A stretch of 64,000 nt of DNA, from positions 2,003,771 through 2,067,770 of the forward strand of contig NC_044978.1 in assembly GCF_008728515.1 (NCBI RefSeq), read 5' to 3'. Every line of letters starts with the position of its first letter. Positions within the stretch are counted from its first letter, which is position 1. The position numbers and the translations under genes were made by a program. The notes under the pieces are model-generated. The model ran no database searches, was not told the DNA's origin, and saw only the letters and a list, made by a program, of their open reading frames with translations. The DNA is from Papio anubis. Taxonomy: Eukaryota > Chordata > Mammalia > Primates > Cercopithecidae. Below are positions 1-10,622 of the stretch, in pieces.

Positions 1-500
1 GAAAATAAGTCATTATAGGAAAAAAGATACTTGCACATGCATGTTTATAGCAGCACAATTCGCAATCGCAAAAATATGGAACCAGCCCAAATGCCCATCA
101 ATTAACAAGTGGATAAAGAAATTGTGGTATAAATATATACCATGGAATACTATTCAGCCATAGAAAGGAACAAAATAATGGCATTCGTAGGAACCTGGAT
201 GGAATTGGAGACCATTATTCTAAGTGAAAAACTGAGGAATGGAAAACAAAACATTGTATGTTCTCATTCATAAGTGGCAGCTAAACTATGAGGATGCAAA
301 AACATAAGAATGATACAATGGACTCTGTGGACTTGGGGAAACGGTGGGAGAGGGGTGAGGGATAAAAGATTACACGTTGGGTACAGTATACACTGCTCAC
401 TTGATGGCTGCACCTAAATCTCAGAAATCATTAAAGAACTTATTCATGTAACCAAACACCACCTGTTCCCTCAAAACCTACTGAAATAAATAATTAAACA
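1..500 (+). mobile_element. L1 3' end (ORF2 C-terminus and 3' UTR), older L1PA/L1PB-like
   Basis: The first ~240 bases encode the degenerate ORF2 C-terminal region: Met-Glu-Tyr-Tyr is still readable near 'atggaatactattcagcc', followed by the 'tctcattcataagtggcagc' junction into the 3' UTR. The element ends in an A-rich tail near 480-500. It runs off the left edge, so its 5' end is not visible. Divergence is well above that of the full-length L1 at 15.8 kb, so it is an older insertion. The subfamily is a guess. Confidence 0.85.
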
Positions 501-1098
501 AATTCCCCTCTCTGTGCATGTCCATAAATGACCAGGAAAGCACTTGGGAGTATTGTTTTGAGGGTTACAAATACATTTTAATGAGCAGGCAAATTCATAA
601 ATCTGGAATCTGCAAATAATGAGGATGGACTGTAGTTAACCCAGGGAGATGTAAACTATACTAATCAGTTCAGCTCAGGCTAATCATGGGTTAATCAGAA
701 CGAATGTCAGCAATAAGTAACTGGCAAGGCTGTATTGGCACGTGCTGGCTAACATTCTGTTACTCCAAATTGGAAATGTCCCAAAGCTTTCAAAATCATA
801 TTATCTGATTTTCCATGTATGATTGACTTTGTACTAACTGCTGCACAGATCAGTTCTGCATGTCTGTTAGAGATCTACTGGGTAACCTTTTTCCTTGGTT
901 TTCAGCTTTGTGCAAGTGCTTTAAAACGTTGCCCACTTAATGTTTGATGTATAAACCCACTAAAATTATATTAAGATAATATTTTTTTCTCTTTTACTAT
1001 CCAGCTCCATAGTTCTTAAATTATTTTCATTTAAAATATTTTAAAAATTGTATTTGGATAAAGGATGATAATACTTACAAATATCTGAAAATAACTAG
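501..1098. other. Unassigned intergenic DNA
   Basis: AT-rich sequence between an L1 3' end and an LTR. I see no ORF of note, no repeat family I can name, and no clear regulatory motif. Confidence 0.5.
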
Positions 1099-1486
1099 TG
1101 TGTTAGTCCATTTGCATTCCTACACAGGAATACCTGAGGCTGGGTAATTTTTAAAGAAAAGAAGTTGATTTGGCTCACAGTTCTGTGGGCTGTACAAGCA
1201 TGACTCCAGCACCTGCTCAGCTTCTGGTGAGGCTTCAGGAAGCTTCCGCTCATGGTGGAAGGCGAAGGAGGAGCAGATGTGTCACATGGTGAGGGAGGAA
1301 GCAAGAGAGATGTCAGGATGTTTTGAGTAACCAGCTCTTGTGTAAACTCATTACCACAGGGAGGCATCACGCCATTCTGAGGAATCCACTCCCACGAACC
1401 AAATACCTCCCACTAGACCCCACCTCCAACACTGGGGATCACATTTCAAAGTGGGATTTTGAGGGAACAAATATCAAACTGTATCA
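1099..1486 (-). mobile_element. MaLR LTR (MST/MLT1-type), minus strand
   Basis: The plus strand opens with 'tgtgttagtccattt' and 'ctgaggctgggtaattttt', the reverse complement of a MaLR LTR 3' end. It closes with 'aactgtatca', the complement of the LTR start. Internal hallmarks include 'catggtggaaggcgaagg' and 'cctcccactagaccccacc'. An in-frame stretch on the minus strand is a by-product, not a gene. Assignment to the MaLR group is firm; the subfamily is not. Confidence 0.8.
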
Positions 1487-1504
1487 ACTAGGCTTTAGCA
1501 TAAA

Positions 1505-1880
1505 TATCTGTGAATCAGCTAGGGTGTTGCTAGGGTTTAAGTTCGTCATCCAAGGTTCATGGGTTAGAAACATCTTCAGTGCGGTAGTGTGGAAAAGTGG
1601 GACCACTATGAGATGCTTAGGTCATGAGGGCTTCCCTCTCATGAATGGATGGATGCCACTGTTTCAGGAGTCAGTTCCATGTAAAAGGATGTGCGTGGCC
1701 TCCTTTTCTCTCTCCCACATGATGCTTTCTGCCAGGTTACGACACAACAGAAGTCCCTCACCAGATGCAGATGCATTTTCTCAATTGTGGACTTCCCAGA
1801 CTCCAAACTTTGAGCCAAATAAGTTTCTGCTGATTATAAATTACCTAGTCTGTGGAATTTCATTGTAGCAGCGTGAATCT
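1505..1880 (+). mobile_element. MaLR-like LTR, plus strand
   Basis: Motifs in LTR order are 'ggttcatgggttagaaac', 'ttaggtcatgagggcttcc', 'gatgcttttctgcc'-like pyrimidine text, 'tggacttcccagactcc', 'gagccaaataagtttctgc' and 'ataaattacctagtctgtgg'. These match the MaLR 3' half in sense orientation. It lies about 20 bp from an oppositely oriented MaLR LTR. The long reading frame at 1323-1868 runs across both LTRs and is fortuitous. Confidence 0.7.
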
Positions 1881-1884
1881 GATG

Positions 1885-1998
1885 AGGTCTCTCTCCTTTT
1901 GCCCAGGCTGGTTTCGAACCCCTGGCCTCAAGTGATCCTCCCGCCTTCACTTCCCAAAGTGCTGGGATTACAGGCATGAGTCACTGTGTCCAGCCTGG
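1885..1998 (-). mobile_element. Alu left-monomer fragment (FLAM-like)
   Basis: Antisense Alu left-arm sequence from 'ttgcccaggctggtttcg' to 'gtgtccagcctgg', about 113 bp. Only the left monomer is present and no right arm is found beside it. This fits a free left Alu monomer or a truncated old Alu. Confidence 0.7.
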
Positions 1999-2009
1999 AT
2001 TATATTTAT

Positions 2010-2115
2010 GATTTTCTTTTTCTTTCTCTTTTTCTTTCTTCCTCTCTCCTTTTCTCCCTCCCCTTTTCCTTCCCTCATTCCCCTTCCCTTCCTTCTGCTC
2101 CCCTCCCCTTCTCAT
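2010..2115. repeat. CT-rich polypyrimidine tract
   Basis: About 105 bases of almost uninterrupted C/T on the plus strand, with very few purines. It shifts from TTTC-rich on the left to CCCTT-rich on the right. No short unit repeats regularly, so it is a low-complexity tract rather than a clean microsatellite. Confidence 0.85.
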
Positions 2116-2874
2116 AGAATTAATGTATGTCAATCACTTGCAGTCTTGCTAAGATTATAGGTTCTAGTTTTGTAGGCTTGAGTGGTCCTGATGATCTCCA
2201 CGTCATAATCCAGCACGCTCTCAGATGCTGCTGCTGCTGGGGCTGGTCACAGGCCACATTTTGAACAACATAAGCTTAGCCTACTACCTTCTCTATACCT
2301 GGAGGAAAGAAACTTCTTTATCTCTAAAGACACAAGGACACAGAGAAGAATCTGAACAAACAGACCTTACTAAATTCCCCTCAGTTTATTACCATTAGAT
2401 CATACCCCTTTCGGCCAATTGTACTTCTTCACAACGATCTACCTTTTCATCCAGCCTCACATAAAACAGTTTTCCCTGTTTCTTTGGGCTTTCATTTCTG
2501 AAGGCATCTGTGTTATGTAAAACTTACATTAAATACATTTGCAAGCTTTTCTCTTGTTAATCTGTTTTTTGGTATAGGGGTTTCAGACATGAAACTAAGA
2601 TTGGAAGAAAAGGTATTACCTCCCCTAGAAGGTTGTACATACAATTTGTTAAATTTATTTCTAGTTTGTATTCTTTCATAAATTGTGTTTTTAAAAATTA
2701 TTTGCCTTAAAAAATGTTTTTATTTTGATTTTGGTCATAATATTTTCATTATCGACTGTAAATTATATTGTTAAACAATTTAATTTTCTTTTTATTGCCA
2801 ATAAATTGAATGTATATCTCTAATATTGTAATATTTACTAATCCTGCTGATCATTTAACACATATAAAATAAAT
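2116..2874. other. Unassigned intergenic DNA
   Basis: Contains 'ctgctgctgctgggg' and 'ccacattttgaacaac' near 2230-2265. That faintly resembles an old hAT-Charlie (MER5-type) element, too weakly to call. The rest is AT-rich without recognised features. Confidence 0.4.
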
Positions 2875-3500
2875 TCCTAGGGTGGAGGTGGGGATGGTTA
2901 ATGGGTACAAAAATAATAAAATGAATAATACCTACTATTTGATAGCACAACAGGGTGACTATAGTCAACGATAATTTAATTGTACATTTAAAAGTAACTA
3001 CAAGAGTGGCCGGGTGCAGTGGCTCACGTCTGTAATCCCAGCACTTTGGAGGCCGAGGCAGGTGGATCACCTGAGGTCAGGAGTTCGAGACTAGCCCGGC
3101 CAACATGGTGAAACTGTCTCTACTAAAGATACAAAAAATTAGCCGAGCATGGTGGTGGGCGCCTGTAATCACAGCTACTCAGGAGGCTGAGGCAGGAGAA
3201 TTGTTTGAGCCCAGGAGGTGGGGGTTGCAGTGAGCCGAGATTGTGCCATTGGGCTTCAGCCTGGGCAACACAGTGAAACTCCATCTCAAAAAATAAAAAA
3301 CAAATGAATAAATTAAGTAAATACTACAAGAGTAAAACTGGATTCTTTGTAGAACAAAGGATAGATGCTTGAGAGGATGGACACCCCATTCTCTACGATG
3401 TGATTATTTCACATTCCATGCCTGTATCAAAACATTTCATCTACCCCATAAATATATACTATGTATACACAAAAATTAAAAATTAAAAAATTAAAAAAAT
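2875..3500 (+). mobile_element. L1 3' UTR (L1M/L1PB-like), split by an Alu
   Basis: L1 3' UTR text ('gatagcacaacagggtgact', 'aatttaattgtacattt') stops at 3007 and resumes at 3334 ('ggattctttgtagaacaaagg', 'ctaccccataaatatata'). It ends in an A-rich tail near 3500. The gap is exactly the Alu insertion at 3008-3322, so this is one element. Confidence 0.85.
3008..3322 (+). mobile_element. Alu (full length)
   Basis: Complete dimeric Alu from 'ggccgggtgcagtggctc' to an A-rich tail. It is flanked by a perfect 11-bp target-site duplication, 'actacaagagt' (2997-3007 and 3323-3333). It interrupts an L1 3' UTR, which dates it after that L1. Pol III A- and B-box regions are recognisable. Confidence 0.95.
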
Positions 3501-3790
3501 TCAGATGTTTTTTAAAAGGTAGGTTAAAAATCATAATTTGCATTAAGCTTATTATTCCACATTTAAATTGCCTGTTCCTACTTCTTCAGGTTCTTGCAGT
3601 TGTAATAAAAGTACGTATGTTGCATGAGCTCTTTATTTAGAAGATGCACTGAGATAAGACAGTTTGATCCATAGCTGACTCCTCCTCAGAGAGGTAAAGG
3701 TCAGTAATGCCAATAAAAGTGATCAACACTTTCATACTCTTCTTGGCTGATTTCCCATCAGGCGATGAAATGGATAGCAATAGGGATATA

Positions 3791-4114
3791 GGCTGGGTGT
3801 GGTGGCTCATACCTGTAATCTCAGCACTTTGGGAGGCTAAGGCAGGTGGATCACCTGATGTCAGGAGTTCGAGATCAGCCTGGCCAATATAGCAAAACAC
3901 TGTCTTTAATAAAAATACAAAAATTAGCCGGGCATGAGGGTGCACCTGTAATACCACCTACTTGGGAGGATGAGGCACGAGAATCCCATGGACCCAGAAG
4001 GAGGAGGTTGCAGTGAGCTGAGATCATTCCATTGCACTCTAGCCGAGGTGGCAGAGCAAGATGTGGTCTCAAAAAATAAAAAATAAATAAAATAAAATAA
4101 AATAAAATAAAATA
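3791..4114 (+). mobile_element. Alu (full length)
   Basis: Dimeric Alu beginning 'ggctgggtgtggtggctc' and ending in an (AAAAT)n-type tail. It is flanked by the 12-bp duplication 'aatagggatata' (3779-3790 and 4115-4126). Several diverged CpG sites suggest an older AluS/J-grade copy. Confidence 0.93.
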
Positions 4115-4210
4115 AATAGGGATATAAATATTTCAATATGGTTTATGATTCCACAATAAAATATGGTCCTGAGTGGCTCATACGATGCAAGTTTAGGAAG
4201 AAATCTGGCA

Positions 4211-4230
4211 TTATTATTATTATTATTTTT
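4211..4230 (+). repeat. (ATT)n microsatellite
   Basis: A short run of about six ATT/TTA units inside otherwise unique AT-rich sequence. Confidence 0.7.
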
Positions 4231-4294
4231 AATTATAGGAGAGCAAACATGCAACAAAATACTCAAGTCTTAAGTATGCAACTCAATGATTTTA

Positions 4295-4336
4295 TGTGTG
4301 TTTGTGTCTGTGTGTGTGTGTCTGTGTGTGTGTGTA
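4295..4336 (+). repeat. (TG)n dinucleotide tract with interruptions
   Basis: Runs of TG interrupted by TTTG and TCTG units. The open frame of alternating Cys/Val across it is an artefact of the repeat. Confidence 0.85.
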
Positions 4337-4611
4337 CTCTATATATCCATGTAGCTTCAACACATATTCAAATAATGTTTCCAAGACTACAGAAGTTCGT
4401 TTCCTTCTTCTCTCTTCACAGTTAATACCAATTGCTTCCTGCAGAGAAAACTCACTATTCTGTATTTCCTTTCTAATTGTTTTCTTGTTTCACTACTTTG
4501 AATAGAGACTTTAGTCAATGTTGAATAGTAACATACAATAACCCCTTTCACAAGAGCTAAAATGTTAACCAAAGAATGATACTAAGCTGGGACAACTTAA
4601 AAAATAATGTG

Positions 4612-4925
4612 GGCCAGATGCGGTGGCTCACACCTGTAATCCCAGCCCTTTGGGAGGCCTAGGCAGGCGGATCACGAGGTCAGGAGTTTGAGACCAGCCT
4701 GACCAACATGGTGAAACCCCGTCTCTACTAAAGATACAAAAAATTACCTGGGCATGGTGGCGTCGCCTGTAATCACAGTTATTTGGGAGGCTGAGGCAGC
4801 AGAACCTCTTGAATTTAGGAGACGGAGATTGCAGTGAGCCGAGATTGCACCACTGCACTCCAGCCCAGGCGACAAGAGTGAAACTCCAAACTTTGTCTCA
4901 AAATAATAATAATAATAACAATAGC
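4612..4925 (+). mobile_element. Alu (full length)
   Basis: Starts 'ggccagatgcggtggctc' and ends in an A-rich tail with AAT repeats. A short 6-bp duplication 'aatgtg' (4606-4611 and 4926-4931) is the best target-site candidate. The right arm is diverged. Confidence 0.9.
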
Positions 4926-5129
4926 AATGTGAACCCCCTTGAGTAAAGCCTAGTGAGCTGTCATTTGGAACTACTGAGTTGCCCCTATAAAGAAATCAAG
5001 TTCAGAATTTCCTTATAATACCATAAGCTATCTCTAGAGAAGCAGTCCAAGAGGAAAGAGCGTGCTATCCCATTTAAGTTGTCTTTAGATAACATATTTC
5101 CAGCAAATCTACCCATTGCCTCACGAAGA

Positions 5130-5325
5130 GTAGCTCAGAGTAGGAAGGTTCAAATTTAACTTCCTCTATTAACCAGCTATATGATCTTGAATAAATTATT
5201 TAACTAAGTATCAGTTTCCTTACATGTAAAATGATAATGATAAACTGTTATTCTGAGGACTAGGTGAAGTAATCTAAGCAAAATTCTTAGCAGAATGTCC
5301 GATAAATGTTCAACAATAATTCTGG
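5130..5325 (+). mobile_element. MIR (mammalian-wide SINE)
   Basis: MIR core and tail features in order: 'aaccagctatatgatcttg', 'aataaattatttaact', 'cagtttccttacatgtaaaa', 'atgataatgataaac', then a 3' part resembling 'agaatgtccgataaatgtt'. Divergence is high, as expected for MIR. Confidence 0.75.
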
Positions 5326-5427
5326 CATAATATTTTCAAATAACAACATCTCAGTTAAAGAGTTAATGGTATTAAAGTTGGCTTTCATTTGGTAGTTTTC
5401 TCCTTGATGTAAAGAATATAAAAATAA

Positions 5428-5722
5428 GGCCAGGCGCAGTGCCTCACGCCTGTAATCCCAGCACTTTGGGAGGCTGAGGCAGGAAGATCACCTGAGATCA
5501 GGAGTTTGCTTGGGCAACATGGTGAAACCCCGTCTCTACTAAAAATACAAAAATTATCTGGTTGGTGGGGGGTGTTTGTAATCCCAGCTACTCAGGAGGC
5601 TGAGGCCCAAGAATCACTTGAACTTGGGAGGTAGAGGTTGCAGTGAGCAGGGATCGTGCCACTGTACTCCAGCCTGGGCAACAAGAACAAACCTCCGTCT
5701 CAAAAAAAAAAAAAAAAAAAAA
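5428..5722 (+). mobile_element. Alu (full length, long A-tail)
   Basis: Alu from 'ggccaggcgcagtgcctc' to an uninterrupted run of about 24 A. It is flanked by the 13-bp duplication 'aaagaatataaaa' (5411-5423 and 5723-5735). The left arm has a small deletion after 'ggagtttgcttgggcaac'. A second, truncated Alu follows directly. Confidence 0.93.
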
Positions 5723-5748
5723 AAAGAATATAAAATTAAAGGCTTCTT

Positions 5749-5902
5749 GGGAGGCTGAGGCAGGAGAATTGCTTGAACCTAGGAGGCAGGAGGTGGAGGT
5801 TGCAGTGAGCAGAGACTGCTCTATTGCACTCCAGCCTGGGCAAAAACAGCAAGACTCCATGTCAAAAAATAAAATAAAAATAAAAATAAAATAAAATAAA
5901 AT
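5749..5902 (+). mobile_element. 5'-truncated Alu with target-site duplication
   Basis: Begins at 'gggaggctgaggcaggagaa' and ends in a (AAAAT)n tail, so it lacks the left part of an Alu. A perfect 11-bp duplication, 'aaaggcttctt', flanks it (5738-5748 and 5903-5913). The truncation therefore arose at insertion, not by later deletion. It sits 26 bp beyond the A-tail of the previous Alu. Confidence 0.9.
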
Positions 5903-5913
5903 AAAGGCTTCTT

Positions 5914-6764
5914 ACACAATTTTATTAGAATTTTGAACTAAAAGAAAAAAAAATCTCTGTTGATTTTTGACTGACAATGACTGACATTAAAGAAGCAATC
6001 TAACCTGAAATCCACTCTGAGTATCTTTTCTTCGCTTTCTCTATTTAACCGATAGGAAGATATGAATATACTCTTTAGAGACTTTTAGAAATATATTATT
6101 ACAAAATAAAACAATAAACAAAACATTATCATATGCCTATCTAGGCAGCAATTTTTTAGGAAAGGAATGGGAATTATTTTGAGGTATCTTACAAGGAAAT
6201 ATCTGAGATATGGAAGTAACTTCATGCATTTTAGAGTCACATAGACGGATAGAGCTCACTGAGAGTTTTGACCTAAGCTGAATGGTCTTAGTCCACCTGA
6301 ACTGACAAATACCTGACAGTGTTTTGGGTGTTTGCTTATAGAGAAGCAAAATTGACTCATGAGCCAATAAACTGGAAGAGTTATATTAAACTGTGACCAG
6401 AAATACTGAATTGTACTCTGCAGTCAGAGAGTCTACGGAACTGTGTCTTTGGCAAGGATAAGGTCTGAAGAAGTATATTAACTAGAAAATATAGGTTTGG
6501 ATAAGAAATATAATAGATTGATGAGAAAGAGTTTTCTCTTGAATGGGCTTTTCAAATGAGGTACATAGGATTGTTCGTTTGGAAATATGTTGAGTAAATC
6601 AGGGCACAGTTCTTGGAGCATTCCTTTATTATTACTTGCATTGATGTTTACATGTCTCCACATCTCGATCTGAGTTTTAAAGAACTGGATCTTAATTATT
6701 ATCTCTGCATCCTTAGCCCCAAACACAGTGCCAGGCACTTGAGACTCTCAAGTATATTTTATAT
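5914..6764. other. Unassigned intergenic DNA
   Basis: No repeat family or gene recognised. The small reading frames here (6137-6367 and 6478-6738 on the minus strand) lack any motif I know. Confidence 0.5.
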
Positions 6765-6982
6765 CAGTGATTTTCAACTGGAGGCAACTTTGCACCAAGA
6801 GGATATTTGGCCATGTCTGGAGACATTCTTTGCTTGTCACAACTGCTGGGTAGATAGAGTCCAGGTACCTGGTGGGTAGGGGCCAGGGATGCTACTAAAC
6901 CTCCTTCAGTGCACAGGACATCCTCCATAACAAACAATTATCTGGCCCCAAATGTCCATAGCACTGAGGTTGAGAAATCCTG
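6765..6982 (+). mobile_element. hAT-type nonautonomous DNA transposon (MITE-like)
   Basis: A 218-bp element with imperfect ~14-bp terminal inverted repeats: 'cagtgattttcaac' at the left, and 'gttgagaaatcctg' at the right, whose complement is 'caggatttctcaac'. Flanking 8-mers 'ttttatat' and 'ctttagat' agree at 6 of 8 positions, consistent with an old 8-bp hAT duplication. The body includes 'atgtctggagacattcttt' and 'gggatgctactaaacctcc', which I recognise as a common mammalian MER-type repeat. I cannot name it. Confidence 0.65.
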
Positions 6983-7859
6983 CTTTAGATGAATAAATAA
7001 ATTCATTGTTGGTAAACGAGCCCTTTTAATATGATATAACCTGGCATCTACACCACACAATTTTGCTGTTAAAATTTAATTCTGATAATTAACTAGACAA
7101 TATTTGACTTTTATATCTACATGTTTTTGAAAAAGAGTTTAACTTTATACTTTGGGTTTATTTACATAATTTTGTTATAGGATTTAAAGTACAAGTAAAC
7201 TTATATTTGAATGTAAACAGCATTGTAAAGATATTCCATGTCATCTCATTTGCATCTAATCATGGGAAGTATATATTATTTATTTTGAAATAATGTTTTG
7301 AAACAAAAATTTCACAAAGCACGTCTTTCAGGGCACCAGTGGAATCTCTAATATCGTGATTTTCCACTGATTAAAATAAAATACGCAAAAATGAAAAGAA
7401 GCTCATGGAAACTCACGATGAAACCGTACAGTCCTAGACATCATTCACACATAATGGGCTACATGAAATGATAATAGCTGCCATTTAAACTTCAGAATAA
7501 AAGCAGCCTTGGACTCGATTTTTATCTTTTCCATTTTCATCTACTATATAAATCTGACAAGTTGATTGCTGCCAGTGATGCCTAAATGAGAAGAAAGATA
7601 CTAGGGCACGTGTAACTGGAAAACTGAGCAGTAACACTCTCCCTGCCTAGAAAATGTGCTTAGCAAGGTTTTGGTGAATGATCTTTTCTGCCATCGCCCA
7701 AATGCATTAAAAACAATGAAGAGGTGCTCAAGATAAAAATGGTAGTGTTTCATTTTTTTCACTATTTTGGGGTGTTGTAAACAAAACAATATACTGGGTT
7801 CTGCCATGGTGTACACAGATGAGCATGAGGCCATCCAAACATATGTGTTGGCCTTTAAG
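6983..7859. other. Unassigned intergenic DNA
   Basis: AT-rich, with no assignable repeat or coding signature. Confidence 0.5.
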
Positions 7860-7868
7860 AATACAAAA

Positions 7869-7985
7869 ACCTGGGACAGGAGAATTGCTTGAACCCAGGA
7901 GGCAGAGGTTGCAGTCAGCCGAGATTGCACCATTGCACTCCAGCTTGGGCAACAAGAGCAAAACTTCATCTCAAAAAAAAAAAAC
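7869..7985 (+). mobile_element. 5'-truncated Alu right arm with target-site duplication
   Basis: Only the last ~115 bp of an Alu is present, from 'ctgggacaggagaattgc' to the A-tail. A perfect 9-bp duplication 'aatacaaaa' flanks it (7860-7868 and 7986-7994). As at 5749-5902, truncation appears to be part of the insertion event. Confidence 0.85.
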
Positions 7986-7994
7986 AATACAAAA

Positions 7995-9046
7995 CTCCAA
8001 AACCAAGAAGGATGAATTTCTCCACATAAATACACTAAGCCCCCACAGAAAGTAAAAAATTTCCCTTAAATCAAATAAAAGAGGTAAGCCTTAGGAAAAC
8101 GATATGTTACTTCAGCATTTTATAATGTATTGAGTTTACTTTGTTCACAAAACTGATGTCATAACCAAAGCTACAAATGGAGGAAAATCTAAAATCTAAT
8201 GGTAAACTGGAATTAATTTTTAAGGATTCAGGGAATAAGCTACTAAATGATACGCATAATCTTACAGTCTATAGGGCAAAAAAGACATTTCCTATGACTT
8301 CTACGGTTATTATCATCACATCTTCCAAGAGCAAGATCATAATTACTGTATTTCCTGTTGGCCACTGCAGGTTGGAGTCCTTGAGTCCAAAACGCAACAT
8401 GGATTAGCTGCAGGGCTGGAGGCCATGCTGAATTACTCTTTGAATATCGTAGCATGTAGGAAAGAAGTTCAGAAAGCAGTATCATATTCTCTATTATATA
8501 CACTGCATTTCATAAAAAGCATTTGATATCATAATTCTCTCTAGATTGTGACATATATTAAATAAATCTGTATATTTCAAGAGGCTTATTAAAGACGCCA
8601 AACCCCTCTCAATCCCCAAAGGGAAGAGGGAGATCTACTCATGCTTTCGCTCTAATAATCCAATCTGAAGATTTAAGAAGAAACTTGAAAATGCAGTTTA
8701 GAAGGTATTTCAGTTTCTCTGAGTAGCTCTTCCAGCTCCGTAATCTTCAGAAACTAAGTCCTTGAGACGTTTATTTACAAACTACCGTATGTTCACAATT
8801 TGAGAGCAACATAACACGACACATTAGAGCCTGATTAGCAGAGTGAAGTGGAGCCTGTGCACTTTGTAACCAAAATCAGACAGAAATGACGTCCTCGCTT
8901 GTGTCCAGAAAATATATGCAAGGACAGAATCTTTAAATAAAAGTCCTTTTTGAGATAATTAGCTAAAATTCATTCTTTTATCCCCAATAAAGCATTATAT
9001 CAAATTCATTAGACTTTGGATAAGGGTTAAGATTTGTAATTCTTTG
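7995..9046. other. Unassigned intergenic DNA
   Basis: No repeat or gene recognised. Candidate frames at 8177-8407 and 8243-8503 overlap on opposite strands and show no domain. Confidence 0.5.
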
Positions 9047-9350
9047 GGCCGGGCATGATGGCTCACTCCTGTAGTCCCAGCACTTCGAGGGGCCAAAGAG
9101 AGACACTGCTTGAACTCAGGGGTGTGAGAGCAGCCTGAGCAACATAGTGAGACTCTATCTCTACAAAAAAAATTTAAAAATTACCTGGGCATGGTGGTGC
9201 ACATCTGTAGTCCCAGCTACTCAGGAGGCTGAGGTGGGAGGATCACTTGAGCCCTGAAGGTTGAGGCCGCAGTGAGCTGGGGTTGTGCCGCTGCACTCCA
9301 GCTGGTGACAGAGTGAGGCCCTGTCTCAAGAAAACCCCAAACAAAGAATT
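9047..9350 (+). mobile_element. Alu (full length, old)
   Basis: Starts 'ggccgggcatgatggctc' and ends 'gccctgtctcaagaaaaccc' with a short degraded A-tail. The left arm carries 'cacttcgaggggcc' and other substitutions. I could not define a convincing target-site duplication. An AluJ-grade copy is likely from its divergence. Confidence 0.85.
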
Positions 9351-10479
9351 ATAGCTTTGGTAATCAAAAACTGGTGTTATGTCCAGCCATTCTTTTTTCT
9401 CTATCAAACAATAGAAAAGCTATTCAAATATCTGAGTGGGTTTATTGGAGTCACCCACAATGGAGTCCTGGAGGCCAGTGTGCTTGTCATGAAGCTGCAT
9501 GGTATCCAGATGGTCTAGTTCCTGAATCTACACTCTTGCCACATAGTGCATTGCCTGCTAGGACGTGTCACTCAAATTACAAAGTACTGGATGAAAATGA
9601 ATAGAAGATGCCTGTGTGATATTTTATTGAACCTCTTTATTTGCATGTGAAATTTTCCTGTACTTACTTTGTATGTAAAACCAAAGCAATGTATTGGATC
9701 TGCAACTTTGCAAAATAATCCTTTCCCTGTGAAGCTTACAGTGTTTCTGAAGCAGCATAATAAAATCTAAAGAAAATGTTAGACAAAAGAAAGAGCTTTT
9801 CTAAAGGTAGGTCTCTAAAATGTGAGATGTGAGTTTGGAATTGTGCTATGAAGTATGTAACTGTTTACATACGATACATTTGTTAATTACACCTGGGCAC
9901 AGGCAAGACTGAAATAGCAGTTGCACTGCATTGCTTTCTCATAGTTTCATCCGTGACCTGTGCCCGTAGACAAAAAGCAATTGCTAAATAAAGGAACAAT
10001 ATTTCATTATACACTATTGGGCAGCTAGTTTTATAAGCTAGATATGTGATAGTACATCCAGCTTTCATCATACGTATTTTTAAGAAAACATGGACTTTTT
10101 TGCTATTCTATTTTCATCCAAATAAAATATAAAAGCTAGATCAATGTATATATAGTGTTAAAATGATGATTGTAATTCTATTTTTAGACATAAAAGGGAA
10201 TGCCATGCTAATTACAAACAGCACTTTAGCTAAATGAGATTTTTCCCCCAGGCATCACTATAAAGATATTTCAGGAGAATAGTTTTCCTGAGGACTTTTT
10301 ATGTATCATTTTATTTTTGGTAAATGCAGTGGATATAATAATTTGATCACAACTGTACTGCAGATGTGTTATGATCCATGAAAATTTGAAGGCATAGCAC
10401 CAGAAACTTTGACTACATTGCTGAAATCGCTACTAAACTGCTTTTAGTTTATCTGTAAAAAAGTCGATCTATTGGTTGA
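9351..10479. other. Unassigned intergenic DNA
   Basis: No confident repeat or gene. The frame at 9374-9604 (76 codons) has no recognisable domain and no supporting context. Confidence 0.5.
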
Positions 10480-10539
10480 GAGTTTTGGTTTTAAGTTAAT
10501 AGAGCTTAGTTAGAGCATCTGCTCCTTCCCTCACTATAC

Positions 10540-10622
10540 AAGGCTTTTCATGGGGTTGGAGAGAATGAACACAAGACACTCAGCGTGGCAGGTTTTTAGT
10601 AAATGGTAGCTGTTATTATCAA
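10540..10622 (+). mobile_element. MIR 3' fragment
   Basis: 'aatgaacacaagacactcag' followed by 'ggtttttagtaaatggtagc' and 'tgttattatc' resembles the MIR 3' end. Only the terminal ~80 bp can be followed. Confidence 0.5.

Noticed and set aside
1323..1868. 181-codon plus-strand ORF
   Set aside because: It runs across two MaLR LTRs in opposite orientation and has no protein-domain signature.
9036..9356. Inverted 'aattctttg' / 'caaagaatt' flanking the Alu taken as a target-site duplication
   Set aside because: Target-site duplications are direct repeats; this pair is inverted and short, so it is probably chance.
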